A stretch of 64,000 nucleotides of DNA from Acidovorax sp. DW039. GTDB lineage: Bacteria; Pseudomonadota; Gammaproteobacteria; Burkholderiales; Burkholderiaceae_C. A program made the position numbers and the translations under genes. The notes under the pieces are model-generated. The model saw only the letters and a program-made list of their open reading frames with translations, was not told the DNA's origin and ran no database searches. The stretch covers positions 1,178,001-1,242,000 of the forward strand of contig NZ_AP029019.1 in the NCBI RefSeq assembly GCF_037101375.1, in the 5' to 3' direction. This document shows positions 1-8,025 of this stretch, piece after piece (the first letter of the stretch is position 1; every line of letters starts with the position of its first letter).

Positions 1-177
1 GATCAGTGCGGGCAACCATGCCGTCAGGCGGTCATTGAACCCGGGCAGGGTGTTGGAAGGATGGTCTTCCAGCACTCCCAGGTCCAGCCAGACTTCCAGC
101 ACGGGGCGGTAAGTCCAGATATTGGGGCCACGCAGGTAGTTGATGCGGAGCAGTTGGATGTCGTCGATTTTTGCCAT
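1..177 (-). CDS. cphA: Cyanophycin synthetase, N-terminal fragment (runs off the left edge)
   Basis: The 59 visible codons read inward from an ATG at 177 and match the start of cyanophycin synthetase, which polymerises aspartate and arginine into the storage polymer cyanophycin in the cytoplasm using ATP. The recognisable stretch is INYLRGPNIW followed by an acidic segment and SNTLPGFNDRL, the usual N-terminal domain of CphA. The ATP-grasp and Mur-ligase-like domains lie outside the window. The gene is divergent from the ABC transporter at 367, leaving a shared control region of about 190 bp. Comamonadaceae often carry two cphA paralogues, and I cannot tell which one this is. Family assignment is from motif memory supported by the neighbours. 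Confidence 0.85.
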   Translation of the reverse strand, partial: MAKIDDIQLLRINYLRGPNIWTYRPVLEVWLDLGVLEDHPSNTLPGFNDRLTAWLPALI

Positions 178-366
178 GGATCGGAGCGGTTCAGAGACAC
201 CGGACGGGCCGGACAGGGTTGCAATTGTGCGCCCGGTTGGGCATGAATTTGGCGGGATGATCGGGTGTAAGTGTCAGCTTTCGTTGGTGGACCGGGTTTC
301 GGTCAAAATTCCGACATCTGCGCAGCTTGCGGTTTTGTACTCCAGGCTGCGGAAAACACAAAGAAT

Positions 367-2673
367 ATGCAACATCACCATTCTGTAGACGCCTCGGGTG
401 TCTTTTCTGGCCCGGAAGGGGCCGATTTGCGAGCCAGACTCGCGTCCCATGAAAACGTCCTGGCCGCGTTACAGGTTGACCTGAGCGCAGATTTGCGCTT
501 TGACAAAGGGTGGGTGGTTGTGACTTCCTCCCGCCTTTTGGCCCGTGAACCAGGGGCATCCACCTGGAAGGATTGGCCCCTGGTGCAGGGCTTGGCCCTC
601 AAGTTGCAAGACCATGGTGGCGTGGGAACGCTGGAGTTGCACACCCCTGATGAGCGGCTGGCATTCTGGCGTTTCACCCTCAGCAATCACCCGCAGGCGC
701 TGCGTTTGATGCAGCGCTTTGAGCAGCAACTGGAGCGTGGTGCAGGCGCTGCCGCCCCTGACGACGAGGAGCCTGCCTGCCCCGTATGCCACACCCCGTT
801 GCCGCCGGATACGGAGGAGTGCCCTGCCTGCGCCCGCATTCAGGCACCGCAGACTTCGACTTGGGTGTTGCTGCGACTGTGGCGTTTTGCGCGTCCCTAC
901 CGCAAGCAACTGGCTGCCGGTTTTGCGCTCACCATGGCTTCAACGGCCGCGACCCTGGTGCCTCCGTACCTCACCATTCCGTTGATGGATGACATCCTGA
1001 TTCCATACCAGAACGGTCAGAAGATTGACCCGGGCCTGGTGCTGCTTTACCTGGGCGGATTGCTGCTGGCTGCTCTGGCTGCGTGGGGGCTGTCTTGGGC
1101 GCGGACATACATCCTGGCACTGGTGTCCGAGCGCATTGGTGCGGATTTGCGCACCACGACCTATGAGCACTTGCTGCGCCTGTCACTCGACTATTTTGGC
1201 GGCAAGCGCACGGGTGACCTGATGGCGCGCATCGGCTCTGAAACGGACCGTATCAACGTTTTCCTCTCGCTGCATGCGCTGGACTTCATCACCGACGTCC
1301 TCATGATCTGCATGACCGCGGTGATTCTGTTCTCCATCAATCCCTGGCTGGCGCTGGTCACACTGGTGCCCCTGCCTTTCATCGGCTGGATGATCCACAC
1401 CGTGCGCGACCGCCTGCGCACAGGGTTTGAGAAGATTGACCGAGTCTGGTCTGAAGTGACCAACGTGCTGGCAGACACCATTCCGGGCATTCGCGTGGTG
1501 AAGGCTTTTGCGCAGGAAAAGCGCGAAGCCCAGCGCTTTCGGGACGCCAACCAGCACAACCTGGAAGTCAACGACAAGCTCAACAAGACCTGGAGCCTGT
1601 TCACCCCCACCGTGTCGCTGCTGACCGAAATCGGCTTGCTGGTGGTCTGGGCGTTTGGCATCTGGCTGGTGTCGCGCAACCAGATCACGGTGGGTGTGCT
1701 CACCGCCTTCATTGCCTATATCGGGAGGTTTTATGGCCGGCTTGATTCGATGAGCCGGATTGTTTCCGTCACGCAGAAGGCTGCCGCCGGTGCCAAGCGC
1801 ATCTTCGACATCCTGGATCACGTCAGCAACGTGCCCGATCCCGCCCAGCCTGTGAAGGTGGACAAGATTGAAGGCTCCATCACCATGCAGAACGTGGGCT
1901 TTCGCTACGGCAGCCGTGCGGTCATCAAGGGGCTGGATCTGGAAATCCGTGCGGGTGAGATGATTGGTCTGGTAGGGCACAGTGGCTCCGGCAAGAGCAC
2001 GCTGGTGAACCTGATCAACCGTTTTTATGACGTGAGCGACGGCTCGATCCAAGTCGATGGTATTGATATCCGGCGCTTTGCGGTGGCTGATTACCGCCGG
2101 CACATTGGCCTTGTGTTGCAGGAGCCCTTCCTGTTCTTTGGCACCATCGCAGAGAACATCGCCTACGGCAAACCCCACGCAACGCGTGAAGAGATCGTGG
2201 CTGCTGCCCGTGCTGCGCATGCGCACGAATTCATCCTGCGCCTGCCGCACGGCTATGACTCGCTGGTGGGAGAGCGTGGGCAGGGCCTTTCGGGCGGTGA
2301 GCGCCAGCGTATTTCGATTGCCCGTGCGCTGTTGATTGATCCCCGCATCCTGATTCTGGACGAGGCCACTTCGGCTGTGGATACCGAAACCGAGAAGGAA
2401 ATCCAGAAGGCCTTGGACAACCTGGTGCAAGGGCGCACGACCATCGCTATTGCCCACCGCCTGTCCACCCTGCGCAAGGCGGACCGTCTGGTGGTGATGG
2501 ACCGCGGCGAGGTAGTCGAGGTGGGGCCGCACGATGAACTGATGGAAAAGCAGGGCGCTTACTGGCGCCTGTACGAGGCTCAGGCCCGGCGTGCTGAAGA
2601 AGATGCGCAGGCCGCTGGCGTCATCATCGATAGCAGCTTGCTGCACCCTGCACACCCTGCTGGCAACCCTTGA
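367..2673 (+). CDS. Cyanophycin-associated ABC transporter, fused permease/ATPase with zinc-ribbon N-terminus
   Basis: Reading from ATG 367 (768 aa), residues 1-130 form a soluble domain, followed by a zinc ribbon with Cys138, Cys141, Cys152 and Cys155. A six-helix ABC exporter membrane domain spans about 180-465, and the nucleotide-binding domain about 500-745. Visible motifs are Walker A GHSGSGKST (537-545), Q-loop Gln585, signature LSGGE (641-645), Walker B ILILDE (661-666) and H-loop His697. It is a homodimeric type IV exporter of the inner membrane. Its position beside cphA and a DUF1854 gene matches the group known as cyanophycin metabolism-associated ABC transporters. The substrate is unknown; cyanophycin dipeptide or a regulatory role are possibilities. 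A GTG start at 271 would add 32 residues, but ATG 367 fits the fold better and leaves room for the divergent promoters. Confidence 0.88.
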   Translation: MQHHHSVDASGVFSGPEGADLRARLASHENVLAALQVDLSADLRFDKGWVVVTSSRLLAREPGASTWKDWPLVQGLALKLQDHGGVGTLELHTPDERLAFWRFTLSNHPQALRLMQRFEQQLERGAGAAAPDDEEPACPVCHTPLPPDTEECPACARIQAPQTSTWVLLRLWRFARPYRKQLAAGFALTMASTAATLVPPYLTIPLMDDILIPYQNGQKIDPGLVLLYLGGLLLAALAAWGLSWARTYILALVSERIGADLRTTTYEHLLRLSLDYFGGKRTGDLMARIGSETDRINVFLSLHALDFITDVLMICMTAVILFSINPWLALVTLVPLPFIGWMIHTVRDRLRTGFEKIDRVWSEVTNVLADTIPGIRVVKAFAQEKREAQRFRDANQHNLEVNDKLNKTWSLFTPTVSLLTEIGLLVVWAFGIWLVSRNQITVGVLTAFIAYIGRFYGRLDSMSRIVSVTQKAAAGAKRIFDILDHVSNVPDPAQPVKVDKIEGSITMQNVGFRYGSRAVIKGLDLEIRAGEMIGLVGHSGSGKSTLVNLINRFYDVSDGSIQVDGIDIRRFAVADYRRHIGLVLQEPFLFFGTIAENIAYGKPHATREEIVAAARAAHAHEFILRLPHGYDSLVGERGQGLSGGERQRISIARALLIDPRILILDEATSAVDTETEKEIQKALDNLVQGRTTIAIAHRLSTLRKADRLVVMDRGEVVEVGPHDELMEKQGAYWRLYEAQARRAEEDAQAAGVIIDSSLLHPAHPAGNP

Positions 2674-2688
2674 GACAGGAGAAGAATC

Positions 2689-3213
2689 TTGACGACCTCC
2701 ATTGCTCCCCCTGCTTCCCATGTGTCTCCGGCAGTGGCACCCGCCGGAACTTCGTTTCACTTGCGTCGCAACCCCCATGGCCGCTTGGTGCTTACCCAGC
2801 CGGACGGTTCTGTGCACGAAGGTGTGGTTCCCGTGCGAGCTTTTCCGATTGCCGCTCCCGGCGAGGGCTTATCTCTGGTAGGTGCGGACGGCCATGAACT
2901 GCTCTGGATCGACCGACTAGATCAGTTGCCATCCGAACAACGCCAGTTGATTGAAGAAGAGTTGGCAGTCAGAGAGTTTGTGCCTACTATCGAGAAAATC
3001 GTTTCTGTATCCAGCTTTTCTACCCCAAGCACCTGGGAGGTGCTGACGGACCGAGGCCCTGCGCGGCTGGTTCTGAAGGCTGAAGAGGATATTCGCCGTT
3101 TGGCGGGGCGCACGCGGCTTCTGATTGCGGCGGGTGAAGGGGGCCAGTTCAAGGTGCCTGATACCACTGCGCTGGACAAGCATTCCCGCAAGCTGCTGGA
3201 GCGCTTCCTTTAG
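2689..3213 (+). CDS. DUF1854 protein associated with cyanophycin metabolism
   Basis: This 174-residue protein starts at TTG 2689, chosen because a clear AGGAG lies at 2677-2681, only 15 nt after the ABC transporter stop, so the two are very likely cotranscribed. The C-terminal two thirds carry the DUF1854 signature region, including STWEVLTDRGPARLVLKAEEDI and a conserved GQFKVPDTTALD-type end. The biochemical function of DUF1854 is unknown; family members sit next to cyanophycin synthetase and this transporter in Burkholderiales. There is no signal peptide or membrane segment, so it is probably cytoplasmic. The stop codon TAG (3211-3213) overlaps the first bases of a dispersed palindromic repeat. 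Confidence 0.82.
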   Translation: MTTSIAPPASHVSPAVAPAGTSFHLRRNPHGRLVLTQPDGSVHEGVVPVRAFPIAAPGEGLSLVGADGHELLWIDRLDQLPSEQRQLIEEELAVREFVPTIEKIVSVSSFSTPSTWEVLTDRGPARLVLKAEEDIRRLAGRTRLLIAAGEGGQFKVPDTTALDKHSRKLLERFL

Positions 3214-3331
3214 AGCAGCTAACACAACCCCCTGGGGGCGTTGTTCCGTCTGTCGTACCTGATGTACTGCCTGCGACGGAACACCTGGTCAGGGCCCAGG
3301 CCCAGCAACGCTGGGTTGTGTGGGCCACTCT
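3212..3331. repeat. Dispersed ~110-bp imperfect palindrome, copy 1
   Basis: It begins AGAGCAGCTAACACAAC and ends GGTTGTGTGGGCCACTCT, so the ends are imperfect inverted repeats. An inner pair (TTCCGTC and its partner GACGGAA) flanks a GTAC-rich loop. Other copies are at 7886, 14377, 32177 and 62717, with a variant at 3981. The left end overlaps the stop codon of the DUF1854 gene. Confidence 0.85.
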
Positions 3332-3376
3332 GAAAACAATAGCAGCCCGAATGCGGTGGCAGTTGTTATGGCACTA

Positions 3377-3400
3377 AATTTAAGGGTTAACCCTTAAATT
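3377..3400. promoter_or_regulatory. Perfect 24-bp palindrome upstream of the 3510 gene
   Basis: AATTTAAGGGTT is followed directly by its exact reverse complement, with no spacer. It lies in a short AT-rich stretch about 110-130 bp before the next start codon. This could be an operator for a homodimeric regulator. It has no T-run on either side, so it is not an obvious intrinsic terminator. Confidence 0.6.
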
Positions 3401-3509
3401 CCGAAGAAAAGGCAAAAAAGGGCTTAATTTCCCCTTTTGTTTGCCGAAATGAAGTACGAAGAAGGTGGTAAAGCCACCTGCATTTTTCATTTCACTACGG
3501 GCCACTGCC

Positions 3510-3941
3510 ATGCAAATGCCACCTGTCGACCGATCGCCAAACTGGCGTCCTCAGGGCGCTGATTTGTATTCCACTGGCGCCTCCGGCGCCCCTGCGGTGC
3601 GTCCCATCAACGCGCCAAACCCCGTCGAGTCCGCCGACCGACTTGGGGAGGGTGCGATCGTGCGCGAGCCGGACAAGCCTTCCGCGCCAGACACTCCCAA
3701 CCGTGACTGGACTGAGGTCAAAAAGAAAGAAACCGTAGAAGAGCCGCCAGAGCCTCCGAAGGAGCCCATCTACAAACAGCTGCTGGAGTTGATCCAGTCC
3801 ATGTGGCGGGCCAGCGGCTCTGCCGTGGAGATGGCACAGGACATCAACAAGATGACCCAGCAGGAGCGGCTGGCACAACAGGTCAAGCAGGAAGAGCTGA
3901 CCTACTCTGACCCCAAGATCAAACGAACCGCCGGGCTCTGA
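3510..3941 (+). CDS. Hypothetical proline-rich protein
   Basis: ATG 3510 gives 143 residues; a GTG at 3465 in the same frame would add 15, and neither start has a strong ribosome binding site. The N-terminal half is rich in Pro, Ala and charged residues and looks disordered. The C-terminal third (from IYKQLLELIQSMWRASG to the end) is amphipathic and probably helical, with a polar tail containing MTQQERLAQQVKQEEL. I see no signal peptide and no known domain. It stands alone between two copies of the dispersed palindrome family and behind a perfect 24-bp palindrome. No function can be assigned. Confidence 0.6.
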   Translation: MQMPPVDRSPNWRPQGADLYSTGASGAPAVRPINAPNPVESADRLGEGAIVREPDKPSAPDTPNRDWTEVKKKETVEEPPEPPKEPIYKQLLELIQSMWRASGSAVEMAQDINKMTQQERLAQQVKQEELTYSDPKIKRTAGL

Positions 3942-3980
3942 GCGGCTGTGGGGCTACCAGCGGATTGCTTGCGGGGATTC

Positions 3981-4092
3981 AGAGCAGCTAAACCAATCCA
4001 CCGAAGCGGTGATGGTCAGGCATTCCATCGTTGCGGTCAGCGCATGAGATACCACGAGACGCAACTACGGCGCCAATAGCGTTAGCCGCTCT
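3981..4092. repeat. Dispersed palindrome family, variant copy with different interior
   Basis: The ends AGAGCAGCTAA and GTTAGCCGCTCT match the family termini as inverted repeats, but the interior differs from the other copies. The right end touches the stop codon (minus strand, 4092-4094) of the EF-hand gene. Confidence 0.6.
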
Positions 4093-4511
4093 CAGTCTGT
4101 CTTTGGATCTGTTGAAGAGGCAGGGGGCGACGGTGTGGCGTGTGTCGCGTTTGCCGCCTGCTCCGCACGCTGACGCTCTCGCTCAGCCCGGTATTTGACT
4201 GCGAAAGCACGCACTTCCTCGTACGAAATGTAGTTGTCGTGGTTTGTGTCGGCCTCGTCGAATGCTGCCGCTAGTCGGGGAAAGAGTTTCACTTCCGCGC
4301 GGCTCAGCTTGCCGTCACCGTTGAAGTCCAGCAGCTTGAAGTCGCGCATCGCCTTGATTTCGCCCTTGCTCAGCGGTTGACTCGCACCGCTGGATGCAGG
4401 CGCGGGTGCGGCGGAAGGAGGGGGCTGCCCACCGGCTGCCGCGTCGGTTTGGGCGTGGGCCAGGGTTGCCAGCAGCGCTGCAGCGGCTGCCATGATTTTG
4501 AAAAATGACAA
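4092..4511 (-). CDS. Secreted EF-hand protein
   Basis: The 139-residue product starts with a Sec signal peptide (MSFFKIMAAAAALLATLAHAQ) likely cleaved after Ala20. A Pro/Ala-rich linker follows, then two EF-hand calcium loops, DFNGDGKLSRAE and DTNHDNYISYEE, each with acidic residues at the coordinating positions. A charged helix rich in Arg and Glu precedes a low-complexity tail. It is probably a periplasmic calcium-binding protein; partner and role are unknown. It is transcribed away from the 5'-nucleotidase/gspF pair with no evident operon partner. Its stop codon abuts a dispersed repeat. Confidence 0.85.
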   Translation of the reverse strand: MSFFKIMAAAAALLATLAHAQTDAAAGGQPPPSAAPAPASSGASQPLSKGEIKAMRDFKLLDFNGDGKLSRAEVKLFPRLAAAFDEADTNHDNYISYEEVRAFAVKYRAERERQRAEQAANATHATPSPPASSTDPKTD

Positions 4512-4700
4512 GGGTCTGACTCCAACGCGGCGCGGCGTGATGATCTACGGATCCTCTGCACGGCACGATGCGGGCAGAGAGAATTCTCAGGTCAGGCCAT
4601 CATGCCGCTTTTGCAATGGCTGCGGAGCGGCGTTTACCAACCGTTGCGCACTTTCGCTGCAGCTTTGCAATGGCGATTTCGCAGGTGGGATGCACCCGCT

Positions 4701-5603
4701 TCAAGGCAGGTTGGCAATGCCGCTGCGGACATGGCCCGAGGGCACATGCAGTGCGGCGGATGTGACGTGACCGGTCTGGTCATCAAAGAAGAAGTCAGGT
4801 TCAAACTCCCTGAGGAAGGGGCCTTTTTCCAGCCCGCCGAGGAACATGGCCTCGTCCACCGCCAGGTTCCATTTCATCAGCGTATTGATGGCTCGCTCAT
4901 GCGCAGGGGCGCTGCGGGCGGTCACCAGAGCCACCCGCAAGCGCATGCCCGATGCGCCCGCCTTTTGCTGGAGCTGGTGCAGGGCTGCAAGCAGGGGCTT
5001 GAACGGTCCTTCAGACAGCGGCAGGGCGGCCTTGCTGATTTCGTGTGTCTGGAAGGCCGCCAGCCCCTCGGTCTGGTACACGCGCTCGGCTTCGTCAGAA
5101 AACAGCACGGCGTCTCCGTCAAAGGCTATGCGCAGCTCGTGGGGGTAGTCCATGCCTGCGGCCACGGATTCAGTCAGTACCCGCGCCGCCGGAAAGCCCA
5201 GGGCCAGCGCCTCGCTCACATCCTTTTCGTTGGCCGACAAGAACAGGTGCGCCCCCAGGGGCCGCAGGTAGCGAAACGGATCGCGCCCTTGGGTGAAAAC
5301 GCCACGCTCCAGCGGCAGCCCCGCCTCTTTGGCCGAGCGGAAGATGCGCAGCGCGCTCACCGGATCGTTGCGCGAGAGGATCACCACCTCCACGCGGCGC
5401 GCCTGGTCGGTGTTGAAGGCCAGCAGCTTTTTGACGAGCTGGAACGCCACCCCCGGCTTGGCAGGCACTTCCAGCCGGGCCTGCTGCAGTTCCATGTAGG
5501 CGCGGGGGTCCAGAGGGTCGAAAACGCGGTTTTCTTCCTCAAAGTCAAAGAGCGCGCGCGAGGAGATGGCCACGACCAGCTTGTCTTCCAACGTGACGGG
5601 CAT
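4701..5603 (-). CDS. 5'-nucleotidase (NT5C1-like family)
   Basis: The 300-residue protein resembles the cytosolic 5'-nucleotidase family (Pfam 5_nucleotid/NT5C, HAD fold), which hydrolyses nucleoside monophosphates. The N-terminal segment VAISSRALFDFEEENRVF holds the predicted first motif. Later landmarks are VEVVILSRNDP (motif II Ser/Thr region), AFDGDAVLFSDEAE (acidic pair) and a C-terminal FDDQTGH. There is no signal peptide, so it should act in the cytoplasm. It lies 43 nt after gspF on the same strand and may be cotranscribed, although the functions are unrelated. Substrate preference cannot be read from sequence. Confidence 0.85.
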   Translation of the reverse strand: MPVTLEDKLVVAISSRALFDFEEENRVFDPLDPRAYMELQQARLEVPAKPGVAFQLVKKLLAFNTDQARRVEVVILSRNDPVSALRIFRSAKEAGLPLERGVFTQGRDPFRYLRPLGAHLFLSANEKDVSEALALGFPAARVLTESVAAGMDYPHELRIAFDGDAVLFSDEAERVYQTEGLAAFQTHEISKAALPLSEGPFKPLLAALHQLQQKAGASGMRLRVALVTARSAPAHERAINTLMKWNLAVDEAMFLGGLEKGPFLREFEPDFFFDDQTGHVTSAALHVPSGHVRSGIANLP

Positions 5604-5646
5604 GGAGATGTCTTTCTGTTGTTTTGGGCGGGGGCGGTTTTTGCAG

Positions 5647-6879
5647 TTATTTCACAAACCGGTTCAGCTCGATGATCGGCTGCATCACGGCCAGCACGAT
5701 GGTCATCACCACCAGACCCATGCCGACGATCAGCAGCGGCTCCAGCACTGTCGCCAGCTGGAGGGATCGGCGCTGCACTTCGGCAGAAATCTGCACGGCA
5801 GCGCGTTGCAGCATCACCGGCAACTGCCCCGTCTGCTCGCCCAGGCGTGCAAACATGGACACCAGCCCTGGAAAGCGCTTTTTCTGCGCCAGCGCAGAGG
5901 CCAGAGGCGCCCCCTCCCGCACCAGCACCAGTGCATCCAGCGCATCGGCCCGCATGGCGCGGTTGTTCAGCGTTTCCGCGGCCGCCTGCAAGGCTTTCAG
6001 GATGGGCACCCCGGCACCCGTCAGCATGGCCAGGGTGCCTGAAAAACGGGCCGCGTTGTAGCCCCGGGCCAGTTTGCCGATGACGGGCAGGTTGAGCCAT
6101 GCCGCGTCAAACTTTTCGCGAAAAGACTCGAAAGTCAGCGCCCACCGTGTGCCGGCAGCTATGCAAATGAGAGCAATTAGCATCACCCAGCCGTAGTGCC
6201 GCACGATGTCGCTGATGGTCAGCATCATCACCGTCAGAAAGGGCAGTGCCCGCTTGGTGCCTGCGAACACGCTGGCCACCTGCGGCACCACGTAGCCCAC
6301 CAGAAACAGCACGATCACGATGGCCACCACCGTCACGATGGCCGGGTAGAGCGCCGCACCAATCAGCTTGGCTTTGAGGGCCTGCCGGTCTTCCAGATCG
6401 TCCGCCAGTTTTTCCAGCACCATGCCCAGGTCACCGCTGTGCTCACCCGCACCGATTACGGCGCAGTAGATGTCTGAAAACTCCCGCGGGTGCTGGCCCA
6501 GCGCTCTGGCAAAGGTAGAGCCCGCATTCACCTCGGCGCGCAGCGCGGCCACCAGATGGCTCTGGCGGTCGTCGTCGGCTTCCTCGCTCAGGGCGGTCAG
6601 TGCTCGCTCCAGCGGCAGCCCGGATGTCACCAGCCCCGCCAGTTGCCGCGTCCACACCGCCAGGGTGGTGGAGCTGAACACGGGCCGGGTCAGCAGCCGC
6701 TGGCTCCAGGATGCACTGCCGCCCGCCGTGGTCTGCCCCGTTTGCACCAGCTCGACCGACATGGGCACCAGCGCCTGTGCACGCAGCATGCTCCGGGCAG
6801 CTTTGGCGGTGTCGGCCTCCAGCAGGCCTTTGCGGGTCTGGCCCTGGGCGTCCAGGGCTTCAAAAGAAAAAGCGGGCAT
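5647..6879 (-). CDS. gspF: Type II secretion / pilus assembly inner-membrane platform protein, GspF family
   Basis: The 410 residues have the layout of GspF/PilC proteins: a short N-terminal region (MPAFSFEALDAQGQTRKG), two T2SSF domains, and three hydrophobic segments near residues 170-195, 220-245 and 375-400. GspF anchors the pseudopilus assembly machinery in the inner membrane and contacts the GspE ATPase. Other gsp genes are not adjacent: upstream is an unrelated SDR gene on the opposite strand and downstream is a nucleotidase. It is therefore an orphan in this window, with partners expected elsewhere. The choice of GspF over PilC rests on the N-terminal sequence and is not certain. Confidence 0.85.
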   Translation of the reverse strand: MPAFSFEALDAQGQTRKGLLEADTAKAARSMLRAQALVPMSVELVQTGQTTAGGSASWSQRLLTRPVFSSTTLAVWTRQLAGLVTSGLPLERALTALSEEADDDRQSHLVAALRAEVNAGSTFARALGQHPREFSDIYCAVIGAGEHSGDLGMVLEKLADDLEDRQALKAKLIGAALYPAIVTVVAIVIVLFLVGYVVPQVASVFAGTKRALPFLTVMMLTISDIVRHYGWVMLIALICIAAGTRWALTFESFREKFDAAWLNLPVIGKLARGYNAARFSGTLAMLTGAGVPILKALQAAAETLNNRAMRADALDALVLVREGAPLASALAQKKRFPGLVSMFARLGEQTGQLPVMLQRAAVQISAEVQRRSLQLATVLEPLLIVGMGLVVMTIVLAVMQPIIELNRFVK

Positions 6880-7113
6880 GTGTCAGCAGCCAGTGCGATA
6901 GCGGTAAGCGGTGGGTGAACAGAGGGGGCAGGGCCAGGATTGCGCCGTTGCCGCACCGCCCACGATGGTAGCCGCTTGGTGTGAAGCCTGGACAACAACG
7001 CTGCTGCACGCGGGCGCACAATGCCAGGGGCTTGATTGCTTCCTCAATGGCTTCCATGGATCGCAAAGAGGCTCATAAGCGATGAAGCCTGCAAACAAAT
7101 CAAGGAGGAACGT

Positions 7114-7863
7114 ATGCTGAAAGACAAGGTAGGACTGGTGACAGGCGCCGCTTCGGGTATTGGCCGCGCGATTGCTTTGCAGTGGGCCCGAGAGGGGGCA
7201 CGTGTCGTGGTGTCTGACGTGAACGCGGTGGCTGGTGAAGAGACCGCTGCCATGGCCATAGAACGCGGGGGCGACGCGATCTTCGTACCGGCTGATACCG
7301 GCAGCGCTGTTGACAACGAGGCCTTGGTGCAGCGCACCGTGGCGCATTTTGGGCGGCTGGATATCGCCTGCAACAATGCAGGCATCGGAGGTCCTCAGGC
7401 TCCCACGGCGGACTATCCCCTGGATGGCTGGGCGCAGGTCATCAACGTCAACCTCTCGGGCGTCTTTTACGGCATGAAGTACCAGATTGCGGGCATGCTC
7501 AAGACCGGGGGCGGAGCCATCGTCAACATGGCATCGATTCTGGGAGCTGTCGGCTTTGCCACTGCGCCAGCCTACACAGCGGCCAAGCATGGTGTGGTCG
7601 GCCTGACACAGGCATCCGCGCTGGAGTACAGCGCTCAGGGTGTGCGTATCAACGCAGTGGGCCCGGCGTTCATCCATACGCCCATGATCAGCGGGCTCGA
7701 ATCCAACCCTGGCGTCCAGGCAATGCTGGTGGCGGCGCATCCCATAGGCCGCCTGGGGCGACCTGAAGAAGTGGCTGAGCTGGTTACGTGGCTGGTATCT
7801 GATAAGGCCTCATTCGTGACCGGTGCTTACTACCCTGTGGATGGTGGTTACCTGGCACGATGA
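7114..7863 (+). CDS. Short-chain dehydrogenase/reductase (SDR)
   Basis: ATG 7114 follows an excellent AAGGAGGAA ribosome binding site (7102-7110), giving 249 aa. Classical SDR motifs are visible: TGAASGIG (10-17) for cofactor binding, Asp35 after the second strand suggesting NAD, NNAG (87-90), Asn113, Ser141 and the catalytic YTAAK pair Tyr154/Lys158. The C-terminal segment ends in the common FVTGAYYPVDGGY. It resembles glucose 1-dehydrogenase or cyclohexanol-type SDRs; the substrate is unknown. It is monocistronic, ending 23 bp before a dispersed palindrome. Confidence 0.9.
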   Translation: MLKDKVGLVTGAASGIGRAIALQWAREGARVVVSDVNAVAGEETAAMAIERGGDAIFVPADTGSAVDNEALVQRTVAHFGRLDIACNNAGIGGPQAPTADYPLDGWAQVINVNLSGVFYGMKYQIAGMLKTGGGAIVNMASILGAVGFATAPAYTAAKHGVVGLTQASALEYSAQGVRINAVGPAFIHTPMISGLESNPGVQAMLVAAHPIGRLGRPEEVAELVTWLVSDKASFVTGAYYPVDGGYLAR

Positions 7864-7885
7864 TTGCCCAGGCCGAGGCGTGCTT

Positions 7886-7998
7886 AGAGCGGCTCACACA
7901 ACCCCCTGGCGTCGTTGTTCCGTCTTGTCGTACCTGGTGTACTACCTGCGACGGAACGCCTGGCCAGGGCCGCTTCGCTGGGTCGTGTGAGTCCCTCT
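7886..7998. repeat. Dispersed ~110-bp imperfect palindrome, copy 2
   Basis: AGAGCGGCTCACACAAC to GTCGTGTGAGTCCCTCT, with inner arms GTTCCGTC and GACGGAAC (8 bp exact). It sits between two convergent genes, 22 bp after the SDR stop and 27 bp from the end of the oxidoreductase gene, a position that would suit a bidirectional terminator. Confidence 0.9.
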
Positions 7999-8025
7999 TG
8001 GCCGGGCAAAAGCCCCTGGCATTGC

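Noticed and set aside
1183..2817. A minus-strand open frame of over 500 codons opposite the ABC transporter
   Set aside because: The plus strand encodes all ABC motifs. The antisense frame has no recognisable domain and crosses two real genes.
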